Shown: one piece after another, positions 35,312 through 46,308 of the stretch
Position numbering within the stretch: the first letter of the stretch is position 1
Layout of the letters: each line of letters starts with the position of its first letter
The notes under the pieces: model-generated
The model's database searches: none
The model's input: only the letters and a program-made list of their open reading frames with translations
What the model was told of the DNA's origin: nothing
Source: Vicia villosa
Taxonomy: Eukaryota; Streptophyta; Magnoliopsida; Fabales; Fabaceae
NCBI RefSeq assembly: GCF_029867415.1
Contig: NW_026705454.1
Span: forward strand, 372,001 to 436,000
DNA: 64,000 nt
Direction: 5' to 3'
Made by a program: the position numbers and the translations under genes

Positions 35312-36789
35312 AAGTGACCCCTAAGAGTGTTCAATTGGGTATGTTGAAGATTAACAATGATTTTCTGGATAGTGTCAGAGAAACCCAGAAGTTGGATGTG
35401 AAATTGGTTGATTCGATGATTGGAGTCGATCAAGTTGAGAATGGTGATTTCAAGTTAGATGCGCACGATGTGTTGAGGTTCCGTGATCGGATTTGTATTC
35501 CTGATGATGTGGATTTGAAAAGATCTATTCTTGAGGAAGGTCATAAAAGTAATCTGAGTATTCATCCCAGGGCTACGAAGATGTACCAAGATTTGAAGAA
35601 TTTGTTTTGGTGGCCTAGAATGAAGCGTGACATAGCTCAGTTTGTGTATGCATGTTTGACTTGTCAGAAGTCGAAGGTTGAACATCAGAAGCCTGCTGGT
35701 TTAATGCAACCGTTAGAAGTTCCTGAATGGAAATGGGATAGTATTTCCATGGATTTTGTGACAAGTTTGCCGAATACCTTGAGAGGACATGATTCGATTT
35801 GGGTGATTGTTGATAGGCTTACGAAGTCGGCTCATTTCATACCTATTAACATCACTTATCCGGTTCCGAAGTTGGCGGAAATTTATGTCCGTGTGATTGT
35901 GAAGTTGCATGGTGTTCCTTTGTGTATTGTTTCAGATAGAGATCCGAGGTTCACTTCAGATTTTTGGAAGAGTTTGCAAGAGGCGTTGGGTTCTAAGTAG
36001 AGGATGAGTTCGGCGTATCATCCTCAGACCAATGGTCAAACGGAGAGAACGATTCAATCTTTGGAGGATTTGTTGAGATCTTGTGTTCTTGAGCAGGGAG
36101 GTACGTGGGATACTTATCTTCCATTGATCGAGTTCACATACAACAATAGTTACCATTCGAGTATTGGAATGGCACCCTTTGAGGCATTGTATGGTCGGAG
36201 AGGTAGGACTCCGTTGTGTTGGCATGAATTTGGCGAGAGTGTAGTACTTGGACCTGAGATTGTACGAGAGACTACCGAGAAGGTTAAGTTGATTCGGGAG
36301 AAGATGAAGGCTTCTCAGAGTAGGCAGAAGAGTTACCATGATAAGAGGAGGAAGGATTTGGAATTCCAAGCTGGTGATCATGTATTTTTAAGAGTTACGC
36401 CAATGACTGGTGTGGGAAGAGCCTTGAAGTCGAAGAAGCTAACTCCTCGTTTTATCGGACCATATCAGATTTCCGAGAAAGTTGGTAATGTGGCGTATAG
36501 AGTGGCCTTACCGCCTAATCTTTCGAACTTGCATGACGTGTTTCATGTGTCACAACTTCGGAAGTATGTTTCGGATCCTTCGCATATGATTCATATGGAC
36601 GATGTGCAAGTGCGGAATAATCTCACGGTGGAGACTATGCCTATAAGGATTGAGGATCGCGAGACAAAGACGCTTAGAGGCAAAGAGATTGCTTTGGTGA
36701 AGGTCGTTTGGTCGGGTGCTACCGGTGAAAGTTTGACGTGGGAGTTGGAGAGCAAGATGCGCGAGTCGTATCCTGAGCTGTTTGTTTGA
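35312..36789 (+). pseudogene. pol: Tekay-like integrase with chromodomain-like tail
   Basis: Continuation of the frame cut at 10813. The HHCC zinc-binding part is present ([26 protein letters not shown]). The catalytic core has Asp in [11 protein letters not shown] and in [12 protein letters not shown] and Glu in TNGQTERTIQSL, all retained. A TAG at 35998-36000 interrupts just before MSSAYHPQTNG, where relatives have Leu. After the core come the conserved GPYQISEKVGNVAYRVALP and HDVFHVSQLRKYV. Then comes a short chromodomain-like module (VKVVWSGATGESLTWELESK) near the C-terminus, which in chromoviruses directs integration to certain chromatin. The frame ends at 36789, and the PPT and 3' LTR follow within 42 bp. 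Confidence 0.93.
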
Positions 36790-36816
36790 GGTAATTTTCG
36801 AGGACGAAAATATTCT

Positions 36817-36830
36817 AAGTGGGGGAGAGT
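36817..36830 (+). other. Tekay-like polypurine tract
   Basis: AAGTGGGGGAGAGT lies immediately before the 3' LTR start TGTAACGCCC. This is the typical plus-strand primer. Confidence 0.9.
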
Positions 36831-38551
36831 TGTAACGCCCATTTTTAGTTTGCGTGTTTTATTTAATTATGTCGTGTTATGATATGTGTTTTGTTTTACT
36901 AAATTATGTGTTAATTGAGTGCTTGTGCGATATTGGCGTTATTTGTGGGGTTTTATCGTAAATAATATAAGTTAATAAATTAGGAGAGTTATTGGGCTTA
37001 AGGTAGCATTAGTAAGTGTAGGGTGTGATTTAAGGCCCATTAGTAATGAGAAAGATAGTAAGTTAAACAAAACAAGGGTTTTAGGGGTTTTAGACTTAGA
37101 AGCTCATTTTGACAAAGTTGTGAAAGAAGAGAAGAGTAGAGTGAAGAGAAAGAGGGGAATCTCAATATTGAAGCTAGAGTTGTCTTCAATCCAAACCTAA
37201 GGTAAGGGTGGGATTCTTTCATGCTAAAGGGATGTATGATGATGTTTTGGGTGGGATTTGATTGTATATTTGTATCCATGGAAGTTGTGTGTAGAGATGT
37301 TAGGGTTTATGAACAAATGCATGAATTTATGATTTGAAATGTGTTTTAATTGATGTTTGATGATGTTATGATGTTAGAAGATCCATAATATGTGTTATAT
37401 TTGTGTTTATAACATGTATTCTATTGTTGTTCGTGATGGTTGGTGTTTTCCAACTTGATTGGGTTGAGTTTAAGGGATTTGGGATGGGTTTCGTATGCTG
37501 TTTTCTGTGTTTGGGAGTTTCTGAAAATCGCCAGTTCGCGCCGCGAACTGCTTGGCAGAAACTCAGGAGTATTTGATTCACTTAGTTCGCGCCGCGAACT
37601 TTGTTGGCGCCGCGAACCCTGTTTTGCATAACTTTTCCTAAACTTTGAAATGATGAAACTTTTGAACCGTAACTCCTTTTTAAGTGCCGTTTGGACCTAC
37701 GTGAAGCCCTAATTGATGTCTTTCTATTGAATATGCTTACTATAACTTTGAAAACTCTTGGAATCTTTCTTTAATTGGATTTTGTTGACATTGGATATCC
37801 GGAATCGATTATGTCGTTTAAGTTGATCATGTCGTTTACGTAGATTATGTTGTTCGAGTCGATTATGTCGTTAAGTGTGATTGTGAATGTGCATCATTGA
37901 GTCACATTCATTGCATTGTTTGAGACGGCCCTAGTGGCAAATGTTTGAGACGGGCCTTGTGGCGGATGTTTGAGACGGCCCAATGGCAATTGTTTGAGAC
38001 AGGAGTTTTACTCCAATGGTACCACATGCATTTGCATTGTTTGAGTTGCATAAGTAAAGTTGTATGACGAGTCGTAATTGGATGTTTGTGTGTGCATAAC
38101 ATGAATGTTATCTTGTGTCGATTTGATGGTGGTTTCGTTGATCATATGTGATAAATTACTATGTATGCCTTAATTGAGATTGATATTATTGTTGTCGGTA
38201 ACATGTTGAATGATGTGAATAGTAGTAAGTGATATATGTTGAGAAGTGGTGACCGATGTATGATTATTTCTCCGCTTTGAATATTATCATACACTTCTTT
38301 ATAATGAATGATATCTTACCCCTTCTGTTTGAATGTTACCCTCCGTTGGTAACGTGTAGGTAATGACGCGGAGTAGTCGTGTACCTATAGCTCGAGTCGG
38401 TGTGTGTCGATGCTCTGATACGTAGCACTTGGGGAACGTTGGATTACTTGTTTATGTTTTGGCTTCTTGTGTTTATCCTTGTTAAACCTTGTCCTTATGT
38501 TATGCTGAGACTTTTTAGATGTATGGTGTCGTATATATTTGGGGTGTTACA
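36831..38551 (+). repeat. Tekay-like 3' LTR with internal deletion
   Basis: 1721 bp, starting TGTAACGCCC and ending GGGGTGTTACA. Compared with the 5' LTR it lacks about 240 bp between the ATGTATGGTG segment (38518-38527) and the last 20 bp. The rest is collinear with scattered substitutions. Confidence 0.92.
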
Positions 38552-38556
38552 ATTGC

Positions 38557-41500
38557 TCAGTCAAAATCTCAGATGGTCAACAGTCGACTAATTTGACCAA
38601 AAAGTCAACTGTGGTCAAAGTACAGTCAAACTTTTTGATTTTTGGCCAACATCCTCATTTTGAAGTATCATTCATCATTTGATCAAGGATTGATCATGAT
38701 TCATCAAGGAAAGTTCAGAAATCAACAAAACTCAAAGTTTCCAAATTAGGGTTTTTGACCTAAAAGTCAACTGAACTTTGACCAGCCATAACTTTCACAT
38801 GGAACATCAAAAATTTCCCATCCAAATCTCATTTTGAAGGAAATTAAATTCTCTACAACTTTGTCTCTCATAGGCCAATTCTAAAAATGCTTCATTTGAG
38901 AGATATGGATCAAAAGGTTATAGGTCATTTTTGAAAGTCAACAAAAACACCTTTTGGGTCAAAGCTCATAACTTGAGCATGGAAGATCCAGTTGAGATGA
39001 AACCAAAAGGAGGTTTTAAAGGACATCTTGGGCTTTCCAAAAAGTCCTAGAACATGGTCATATGATAAAAATTGAAGGAGATATGAGGCTCAGAAGTTGG
39101 TCGATTTTGGTGAAATATACAAAACCCTAATTAAGCAATTTTGGTTTTCTTGACCAATGGGCCTAACTTCTTGATTTCAAACATGTCCATGGGCCTTTTA
39201 TTTATATTTTAATTAATTATTTTATTTTTATAATATTTATTTCATTTATTTGAATTTTTGATTCATTTAAATATAAATAAATCATTATAAAATTAGTTTC
39301 AAATCAAGGATTAATATTTCCAATCAAATCCAATCATCAAAGTATCATTATTTCTGATAAAAATTCGTGGTAATAGGATTGAAAAAAATTGGATCAAAAT
39401 TGAGACAAAAATAGCAAGATTTCATGCAAATTTTCAACAAATCTTTTTTCTCACCAATCACTCAAATCCAAGTCCATTCAAACCCTATTCTAATCCCTTA
39501 TATATTCTGAACAATACCACAAGCAAGGGGAACGAAAATAAGGAGAGAAAATAGGGTTCCAAGTGTTGCAAAATTTTCAAAGAACTAGGGCACGTCCAAA
39601 AATATTTCTCAGCAAGTTTCAATAGCTTTCAATCATTCCATTGCCTTCCTGAAGATCCCAGGAGCTTGTTACAATCGTTCTTGAAGCCATTCACGAGTCA
39701 GAACTCACGCGTCCATTGTCATTGGTTTGCTCATATGTTTTGAATTTCGAAATCTTAATACATGTTGTTTAAATGCATTCCATGCATATGTACGTGTTCA
39801 TAATCATGTTTAGATTTGTTTAGACCTGTTTTCGTGAAGGTTTGGTGCAGGGATGATTAACCACCATGTTTAGGGCTTTGAGGTCGGTTGTCTTCGTATC
39901 CAGTCTTAAAGGCGTTTTGAGAGGAAACTAACCTCACCAATGGACTCAGGAGGTCCAATTTAGGGAGATAGGGTCATTCTATGCTGTTTATTTATGGTGT
40001 TTTGCAGGTTCCAAGATTGTAGGATCGGCCATGGAGAATTGCAAATAAATCCGCATGTAAATCCGTGGCAATTTTCGCAAAAAAAAAACCGCAGGTGCCA
40101 AGGTTGAAAAAGGTGAATAGTGACGTTAGAACTGCTGGCTCACGCGTGGAACGGTCACGGTCTCCCATTCGCCAGTCAACAAGTCCAAGTTCTCTCCCTT
40201 CTCATGATTGGTTCAGGCGCAACGCATATGGGGCCCAGGCTGACTCTCTTTTGACTTCTCCACTAACCCCTTTTGTTTTATATTTATTTTATGTCATTGG
40301 TTTTTTAACAATTCAAATGCGCAGCACAATAGGTGACACTGTCTTAATGGAAAGAGAAGGGCCTGGGATCGATCCCTGTCCCAGACACATTATTTTTCAA
40401 CTTTGTTTGCTTGTAGATCCTGCACGCATGACATGCACAGCGCACACGCTACACCATCACGTACCACCATTAGATCTCCAAGATGTTTAATCTAATGCTC
40501 CAAGATGCGAAGGTCCACCGTACTCCCTCCTCAAGCAGCCACACCGGATAGTATGCCCCAGGTTTTTTTATTTTTTTTATTCCTTATTCTTTTCCTTTTC
40601 TTTTTATTGTTTATAAATTTTTTTTTTTACTATTTTATTATAACTAAAATTAATATAGGTTTTTTTCATCACTTAGTTTTTTTAGGTTTTGTATTAAGTT
40701 TTATAATTTGGTTTTATCATTTAAAATATAAAAGATATACAAAAAAAATTATTATTAGGTTTTAATTATTTAAATAATTTTATTTAGTTTTTATCAATTT
40801 TAATTAACTTTATTAATCTAACATTAATTTAATTAATTTAGTAATAACAATTTAGACTTAGGATTATTTTCACCTATTTTTTTTAAAAAACTAATTTCAA
40901 CTCGCGATTCTCTTCTCATCTCATCTCAAATCCATTGATTGTCGCATGCGTGTTTACATTCATATTTAATTATTTATTTAAGTTGTTCATTTAAAATTCT
41001 AGAAATTATGTATAGGTCGCTTATTCGATTTTTATGTAATAGTAATTAGGGCTTTACTTTCCCGCACTTTTACTCTCCGCATCTCCCATTTTTGGTTATG
41101 TACCCCCCTAATCCCGAAGCCCTGTAATAGCGTAGGATTTAATTTCCACACTTTATTTCCCGTTAAATATATTAACTGCGTGGTTAGTAAAATAGGGAGT
41201 GACAACAATTAATTGAACCGTTAGCCCACTAATTTCAAGATAAAATATCTGAATCTAACACACTCATATTTACTGTTCACACACTCACCTTTAGGGTACC
41301 TCCTTTTATGCTGCCTTTCGATCAAAAATAGTCAAGTCCCTCGGATGTAGGGATACCTTAGCTTGCTGCCTTTGATTCAAAATCACCATGTCCCTCCGAT
41401 AAAAGATCATAGTCCCTTTCGAGTTGCCTACGATAAATATGATCTCGTCCCTCGATTAAATGGTGATAGTCCCTTCGATTGTTAAGGTATCCTTATTGTT

Positions 41501-42056
41501 GCCTTAATGACTATTATATCCTTCCCCGAGACTACCTGCCCTCTTTATGGTAGGGACAGTCTTATGGTGAACGATAATTTCGATGACCCTTAAACATCCA
41601 ATTGAAAGACTTCCTGCCCTCTCATGGTATGGATAGACCCTTTCGCCCGAAAGACTTAAAGAACGAAAAAGACAATCTTAGGGTAGGTGTTCTTAAATGC
41701 TTGCTCACAATCAAATCAAATTCAAATTACTTTTCACACCTCCTTTTCAAATCAATTCAAAAAGGCTACGCTTATTTACAAGCTAAAGTCCTTATTCAAA
41801 ATCTTTTTCTAAACACACACTGCACTTCTTTTCAAATAATTCAAACAAATAAGTGAGCTAGGCAATTAAGAGCCCATGGTTAACCATGGATACAAAGGGT
41901 GCTTACACCTTCCCTTTGTATAACCTACCCCCCGAACTCAAAGTCTTTTCAAAGGTCTTTCCTGTTTTGCTTTTCCAATTGGATAAAATAAAAGTCGGTG
42001 GCGACTCTTGCTATCCGCAACATTCTAAAAAAAGTCAATTCTCCCACCGTGTTACA
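38557..42056 (+). mobile_element. Ogre copy 1 3' LTR, second segment
   Basis: Resumes the LTR cut at 5855, giving a total of about 3728 bp. Its first part is related to the U3 of copy 2, for example the AGTCAACTGTGGTCAAAG segment. Its end (41700-42056) matches 1-338. It holds a cluster of TTGAC motifs at 38575-38635, a tRNA-like module at 40319-40386, AT-rich DNA at 40560-40880, and a block with GTCCCTCGA-type repeats at about 41330-41490. The following CTAGG (42057-42061) would be one target duplication copy, its partner lying left of the window. ORFs inside show no domain. Confidence 0.9.
40319..40386 (+). other. tRNA-like module in Ogre copy 1 3' LTR
   Basis: CAGCACAATAGGTGACAC resembles an A box. 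44 bases after its start comes GGATCGATCC, a B-box-like segment with partial T-arm pairing. It sits about 1.99 kb into the LTR. The copy 2 module sits about 1.86 kb in, so the position is conserved within the family. Confidence 0.5.
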
Positions 42057-43856
42057 CTAGGGCCTACTGCTCAAAAACAGTCTGCATGTGTGTGAATTTA
42101 GGGCTATCACAGAAGCATTGGCTAAGTTTCACCACTATTTGCTGGGGCATAAGTTCATCATCCGCACAGATCAAAAGAGTCTCAAAGCCTTGATGGAACA
42201 AACTCTACAAACTCCAGAACAACAGGCCTGGTTACATAAATTTATTGGCTTTGATTTCAAAATTGAGTATAAACCAGGTAAGGAGAATTAGGCTGCTGAT
42301 GCACTTTCTCGGGTATGTCTGATGGCTTGGTCAGAACCCCGTTATTCCTTCCTTGATGAGTTGTGCTTGGAGACTCAACAAGATATTCAGCTCAAGGAGC
42401 TTATGCAGCAATGCTTAAATAACTCTTGTGTTGATCCGAACTACACTGTCAAGGATAACCTTCTGTTTTGGAAAAACTGCTTAGTAATTCCAAACAAAAG
42501 CACACTTATTCAGGAAATCTTGTTGGAATTTCATTCTTCGCCTATTGGGGGGAAATTCTGGCATAACCATGACCATGGCTCACATTGCTTCACAGTTCTA
42601 TTGGCCCCACATGCGCCAACATATCGTTGCTTTTATTAAGCATTGTGTGATGTGTCAACAAGCTAAGACAACAATAACTACTCCTGAGGGTCTGCTAACA
42701 TCGTTGCCAATTCCCACATTAGTTTAGGCTGATATTGCCATGGACTTTATGACAGGACTTCCACCATCAAATGGGTTCGCAGTGATCTTAGTGGTAATTG
42801 ATCGATTAACAAAATACGCTCATTTCTTCCCACTAAAGTCAGATTTCGGTAGCAAGAAGGTAGCTGAGGTCTGTATGCAAAACATAGTGAAACTTCATGG
42901 GATGCCCTCTTCTATAGTATCTGATTGTGATAAGGTTTTCACTAGTACCTTCTGGCGCCACCTCTTTAAATTTCATGGTACAACTCTTGCTATGACTTCG
43001 GCATATCATCCGCAGTCCGATGGTCAATCGAAAGTGCTAAACAAATGTGTTGAAATGTATTTGCATTGTCTGACATTTGATAATCCTGTCAAGTGGTCTA
43101 AGACTTTGCCGTGGGCCGAGTTTTGGTATAACACCTTGTGTCACACCAGTGCAACAATGAATCCTTTTAAGGCTTTATACGGTCGTGATCCTCCTTAATT
43201 GGTGCAAACTAAAGGTACCACAACTGACCATCCAGACCTGCAAACTCAGTTGGCTGAACGTGAGGACCTATTATCTCAATTGCAGGTTAATCTACACAAG
43301 GCTCAGCAAGCTATAAAGTTTCATGCTGACAAGAAACATCGTCATGTGGAGTTCAATGTGCATGACCAGGTGTTTGTCAAATTACAGCCTTATAGACAAT
43401 CCTCTGTTGCCTTACGCAAACATCAAAAACTAGGCCTGAGGTATTTTGGTTTGTTCACAGTAATGCAAAAGATAGGAGTCGTGGCTTACTGCTTGGGAGG
43501 GATTGGATACGGCTGCTGCCACTTGGGAAGATAATACTCCAATTACTCAAGTGTTGATTCGTTGGGAGGGATTAGATACGGCTGCTGCCACTTGGGAAGA
43601 TCAAGAAGAGTTCAAGTTAGCTCATCCCAACTTCAACCTTGTGGACAAGGTTACTTTTAATGGGGGAAGTATTGCAAGATATCCAATCATTAATACGGAC
43701 CCACATGATGATGAGTCAGCAGAAGAGAATGAGTCAGCATTACAAGATGAGGCAGAGGCTAGCAATTCTATTATGGATCCGAGAAATGCGGGAGTAAGGC
43801 GCAGCACTAGAGAGAGGATTGTGAGTACTAGGCTGAAAGGATATAAGATGTACTAG
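42057..43856 (+). pseudogene. pol: Reina-like chromovirus RNase H-integrase remnant
   Basis: The right part of a Ty3/gypsy element interrupted by Ogre copy 1. RNase H ends with FHHYLLGHKFIIRTDQKSLK and AADALSRV, with a TAG at 42289-42291 between GKEN and AADALS. Integrase follows. Its zinc-binding part is shifted by one base at the G run at 42547-42552, and the Cys pair is CVMCQQAK. The core keeps Asp in IAMDFMTGLPP and SIVSDCDKVFTS. The catalytic Glu in the GQTEV motif is Lys here (GQSKVLNK). Further stops are a TAG at 42725-42727 and a TAA at 43196-43198. The C-terminal chromodomain-like end (LIRWEGLDTAAATWEDQEEF) is in another frame and partly duplicated. It is dead by several independent lesions. 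Confidence 0.9.
43494..43601 (+). repeat. 39-bp direct duplication in Reina C-terminus
   Basis: TGGGAGGGATT(G/A)GATACGGC followed by TGCTGCCACTTGGGAAGAT occurs at about 43494-43532 and 43563-43601, 69 bp apart. The first copy replaces the usual 'VAYKL..HPVFHVSQL' region, which is missing. A deletion with filler duplication is the simplest reading. Confidence 0.75.
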
Positions 43857-44307
43857 TGGCTACGTATTGGGAATGGAATAATTTGGTAAATCTCTTCCTT
43901 CCCTCTCTGGACCCTAGCTGGGTATTTCTCTCTTGAGAAGATTCTAGTTCCACCTTATTTTATCATTTTGGTTTATTATACTGAAACTTGTACTGGTTTC
44001 TACCATTTCTTCAATATAGCAGTAAACCATTTCCATATTTGTTTGTAGTCATGAGAGAGAGAGAGAGAGATTGATTTTGGTTCTTTCACCCGTGCGAAGA
44101 AAAGAGGTGAATTCATTTTTTTTTTCATTTATGCCCTGCAAATTAGAGAGAATATTTGATGCTTGTTTCATTATTCAGCAGTGCATTGTACATATGTTAA
44201 TTATATCGCTAATTTTTTTTAAAAAATAATCATTAATATTATTATTTGATGAAAGGTGTAAGTGATGAGATTAATATGTATCTAGATGAAAAAAAATAAC
44301 GTTTCTC
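43857..44307 (+). other. Downstream flank of Reina remnant with (GA)n
   Basis: No gene. It probably contains the 3' LTR of the Reina element, since LTRs in this lineage are only a few hundred bp, but no boundary or PPT could be fixed. A (GA)n microsatellite is at about 44052-44070. Confidence 0.4.
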
Positions 44308-44310
44308 TTA

Positions 44311-44724
44311 GGGTGCGTTTGTTTGATGGATTAAATTTATAATCCCGAGAATTTTATTTCTAGGAATGTTATTGCTGGGAAAATAGTTCCCATCAATTTG
44401 TTTGGCAAGTTATTAAGGTTCCTAGGAATATTGTAAAATTTTATTTTATTTATAGTTTTAAAATTTTAAAAATAAATACAAAAATGATAAAAGTAGTATA
44501 TAAGTAAGTAATTATTGGTGGTTATTTTTTATTCCCATGGGAATGTAGGATTCCCACCTATTAACATGGGAATAAATTTTTCAAATTTCATTAATAAATT
44601 TTATTCCAAGGAATAAAAGGTACCTAGGAATAATTTCTTAAACTTTCAAACAAACATAGGAATATGATATTTTCAACTTCACATTCTCGGAAATCCTATT
44701 TGAATCCTTCAAACAAACAGCTCC
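44311..44724. mobile_element. Tourist-like MITE
   Basis: 414 bp with terminal inverted repeats GGGTGCGTTTGTTTGATGG and, at the other end in reverse, GGAGCTGTTTGTTTGAAGG. It is flanked by TTA on both sides (44308-44310 and 44725-44727). A TTA duplication and GTTTGTTTG-type ends are typical of PIF/Harbinger-derived Tourist elements. It has no coding capacity. Confidence 0.82.
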
Positions 44725-44727
44725 TTA

Positions 44728-46308
44728 ACGTATAAAAATGATGTGTTTTTTTGCAAGTTTATTGGCTGAGTTGGATTAAAGAATAGTGAGTGAGGGAGGT
44801 AATGTGATATTATTATTTAATTTTTTATGAAAAGATATTAAGGTACTTTAGAAAGACAATAATAAATTGATTAAATAAAATAAAAATATTAATCAGAAAT
44901 TATTAATAATTAAAATAATTAACAGTTATAAATATTTAAATGAATTAATGTCAAAAAGTTAAATTAATGTGTAAATAGCTTTTTTAACTTTTGGGGGCAT
45001 TTGTATCATTTTAAAATCAATCAACATTTTTTTCTTTTTTCTTTTTTTTTTATATTTTATTTATACTAAATAATATATCAAATATAATGTATATATCTTA
45101 TACTTCTCTTATCTCATTCTTTCTCATATACATTTCTCTTGCCAACCAAACAAAGTGTTAAAATGCTTAGAATTTTTTTATTTAGTAGTTTTGTGACTAA
45201 AATTTTATTTTTCAAAAAATAAATAAATGAAATATTGAGTTCAAACTTGATCTCTTGATTGTGAAATTGTGTGAAATTTTAAAGAGAATTTTTGTTATGT
45301 GTTGTCAGTATAAAATAATTTATATGGTCAGTTTATCAAAATCATTCATAATATTTTATAAGCTAATTAATAAAAAGTCAAACTTTTAAAAAAAGTTAAC
45401 AGCTTTGAGTTACTGACAAAGTTAATAGTTATGATTTAGTGATAGTGTAAAATTTATGTGCACTGTTAGTATATTTTAATTAAATTAAATTTTAAATTCT
45501 TTAAAAGTTTACACTTAATAATTAAAACAATTCTTTATTTATTTTCTTTCTTGAATAAACCCATTCAAATAGTTAATTATGGTGATGGTTGTGGTAAAAT
45601 GCAAATGTAGGATTATGATTAATCTTCAAATTTCGTGTTTTCAAGTCTACATTAGCGACGGAATCTCTCATCTTCTCCCCCAAGATTTGTCCAAGACCAA
45701 CCACACTTGCTTTGTATATGAATTTGTCACTATCACATATCTATAATATTCAAAGTTCTTTCTAAAAATTCAAATTAGCGGACAAAACACGGTTGAATAA
45801 ATAAATAAATATACAAAATCAACACACGTGTTCAACTTCCCGTCGTATTTACTCATTTAACTTTGTGGTAACGGCAATCTTTATCCTACACGTGTTACTA
45901 AAATTATAAAAGAATTTAAAATAAATTATCATTAAAAAAATGTACTACAATGCAATTATTTAATATACAATTGCAAAGATTATATTTATAGATGAATGTT
46001 GAATTATCCAATCTCCACGAATTCAAGATTGTTGAAGTTCAACAAACACACCATCTTAAACATTGAAAAAAAATGTTTTTTCTAAATCAATATGATTAAA
46101 TTATTTATCTTTAGTAAAAATTCCAAAGTATTCTCTCTAGTAATTGTCCATAGAACTAGTAATCTAATTGAAAGATGAAGATTTGATTATTTTTTATTAA
46201 ATAATGTTAAATATATTTAAATTAATAAATAAATATATAATTTATTGCCACGTCATGAACTTGGTGACTATAGATTGTATCACTAAATTATTTAATCTAT
46301 ATGATAGT
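44728..46308. other. AT-rich region, no gene; possible small MITE
   Basis: Low-complexity AT-rich DNA with no ORF of note. At 45294-45480 the two ends carry loosely inverted 'CACTGTCAGTG..ATAAATTTTACACTATCAC' type sequence seen in legume MITEs. Boundaries and duplication are not clear. Confidence 0.35.

Larger units (their letters stand above)
5856..38551 (+). mobile_element. Tekay-like Ty3/gypsy chromovirus, host of nested copia
   Basis: Whole element span from TGTAACGCCC to GGGGTGTTACA, with a perfect 5-bp target duplication ATTGC on each side. Its own sequence is 5856-10813 plus 35312-38551, about 8.2 kb. The remaining 24.5 kb is a nested Ty1/copia element. Order: LTR, initiator-Met-type primer site, gag, protease, RT, RNase H, integrase with C-terminal chromodomain-like tail, PPT, LTR. 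It is broken by three in-frame stop codons (8428, 10792, 35998) but by no frameshift. Confidence 0.93.

Noticed and set aside
40065..40490. 141-codon ORF in the Ogre 1 3' LTR
   Set aside because: Begins in a poly-A run, has no domain and overlaps the tRNA-like module. It is LTR sequence.
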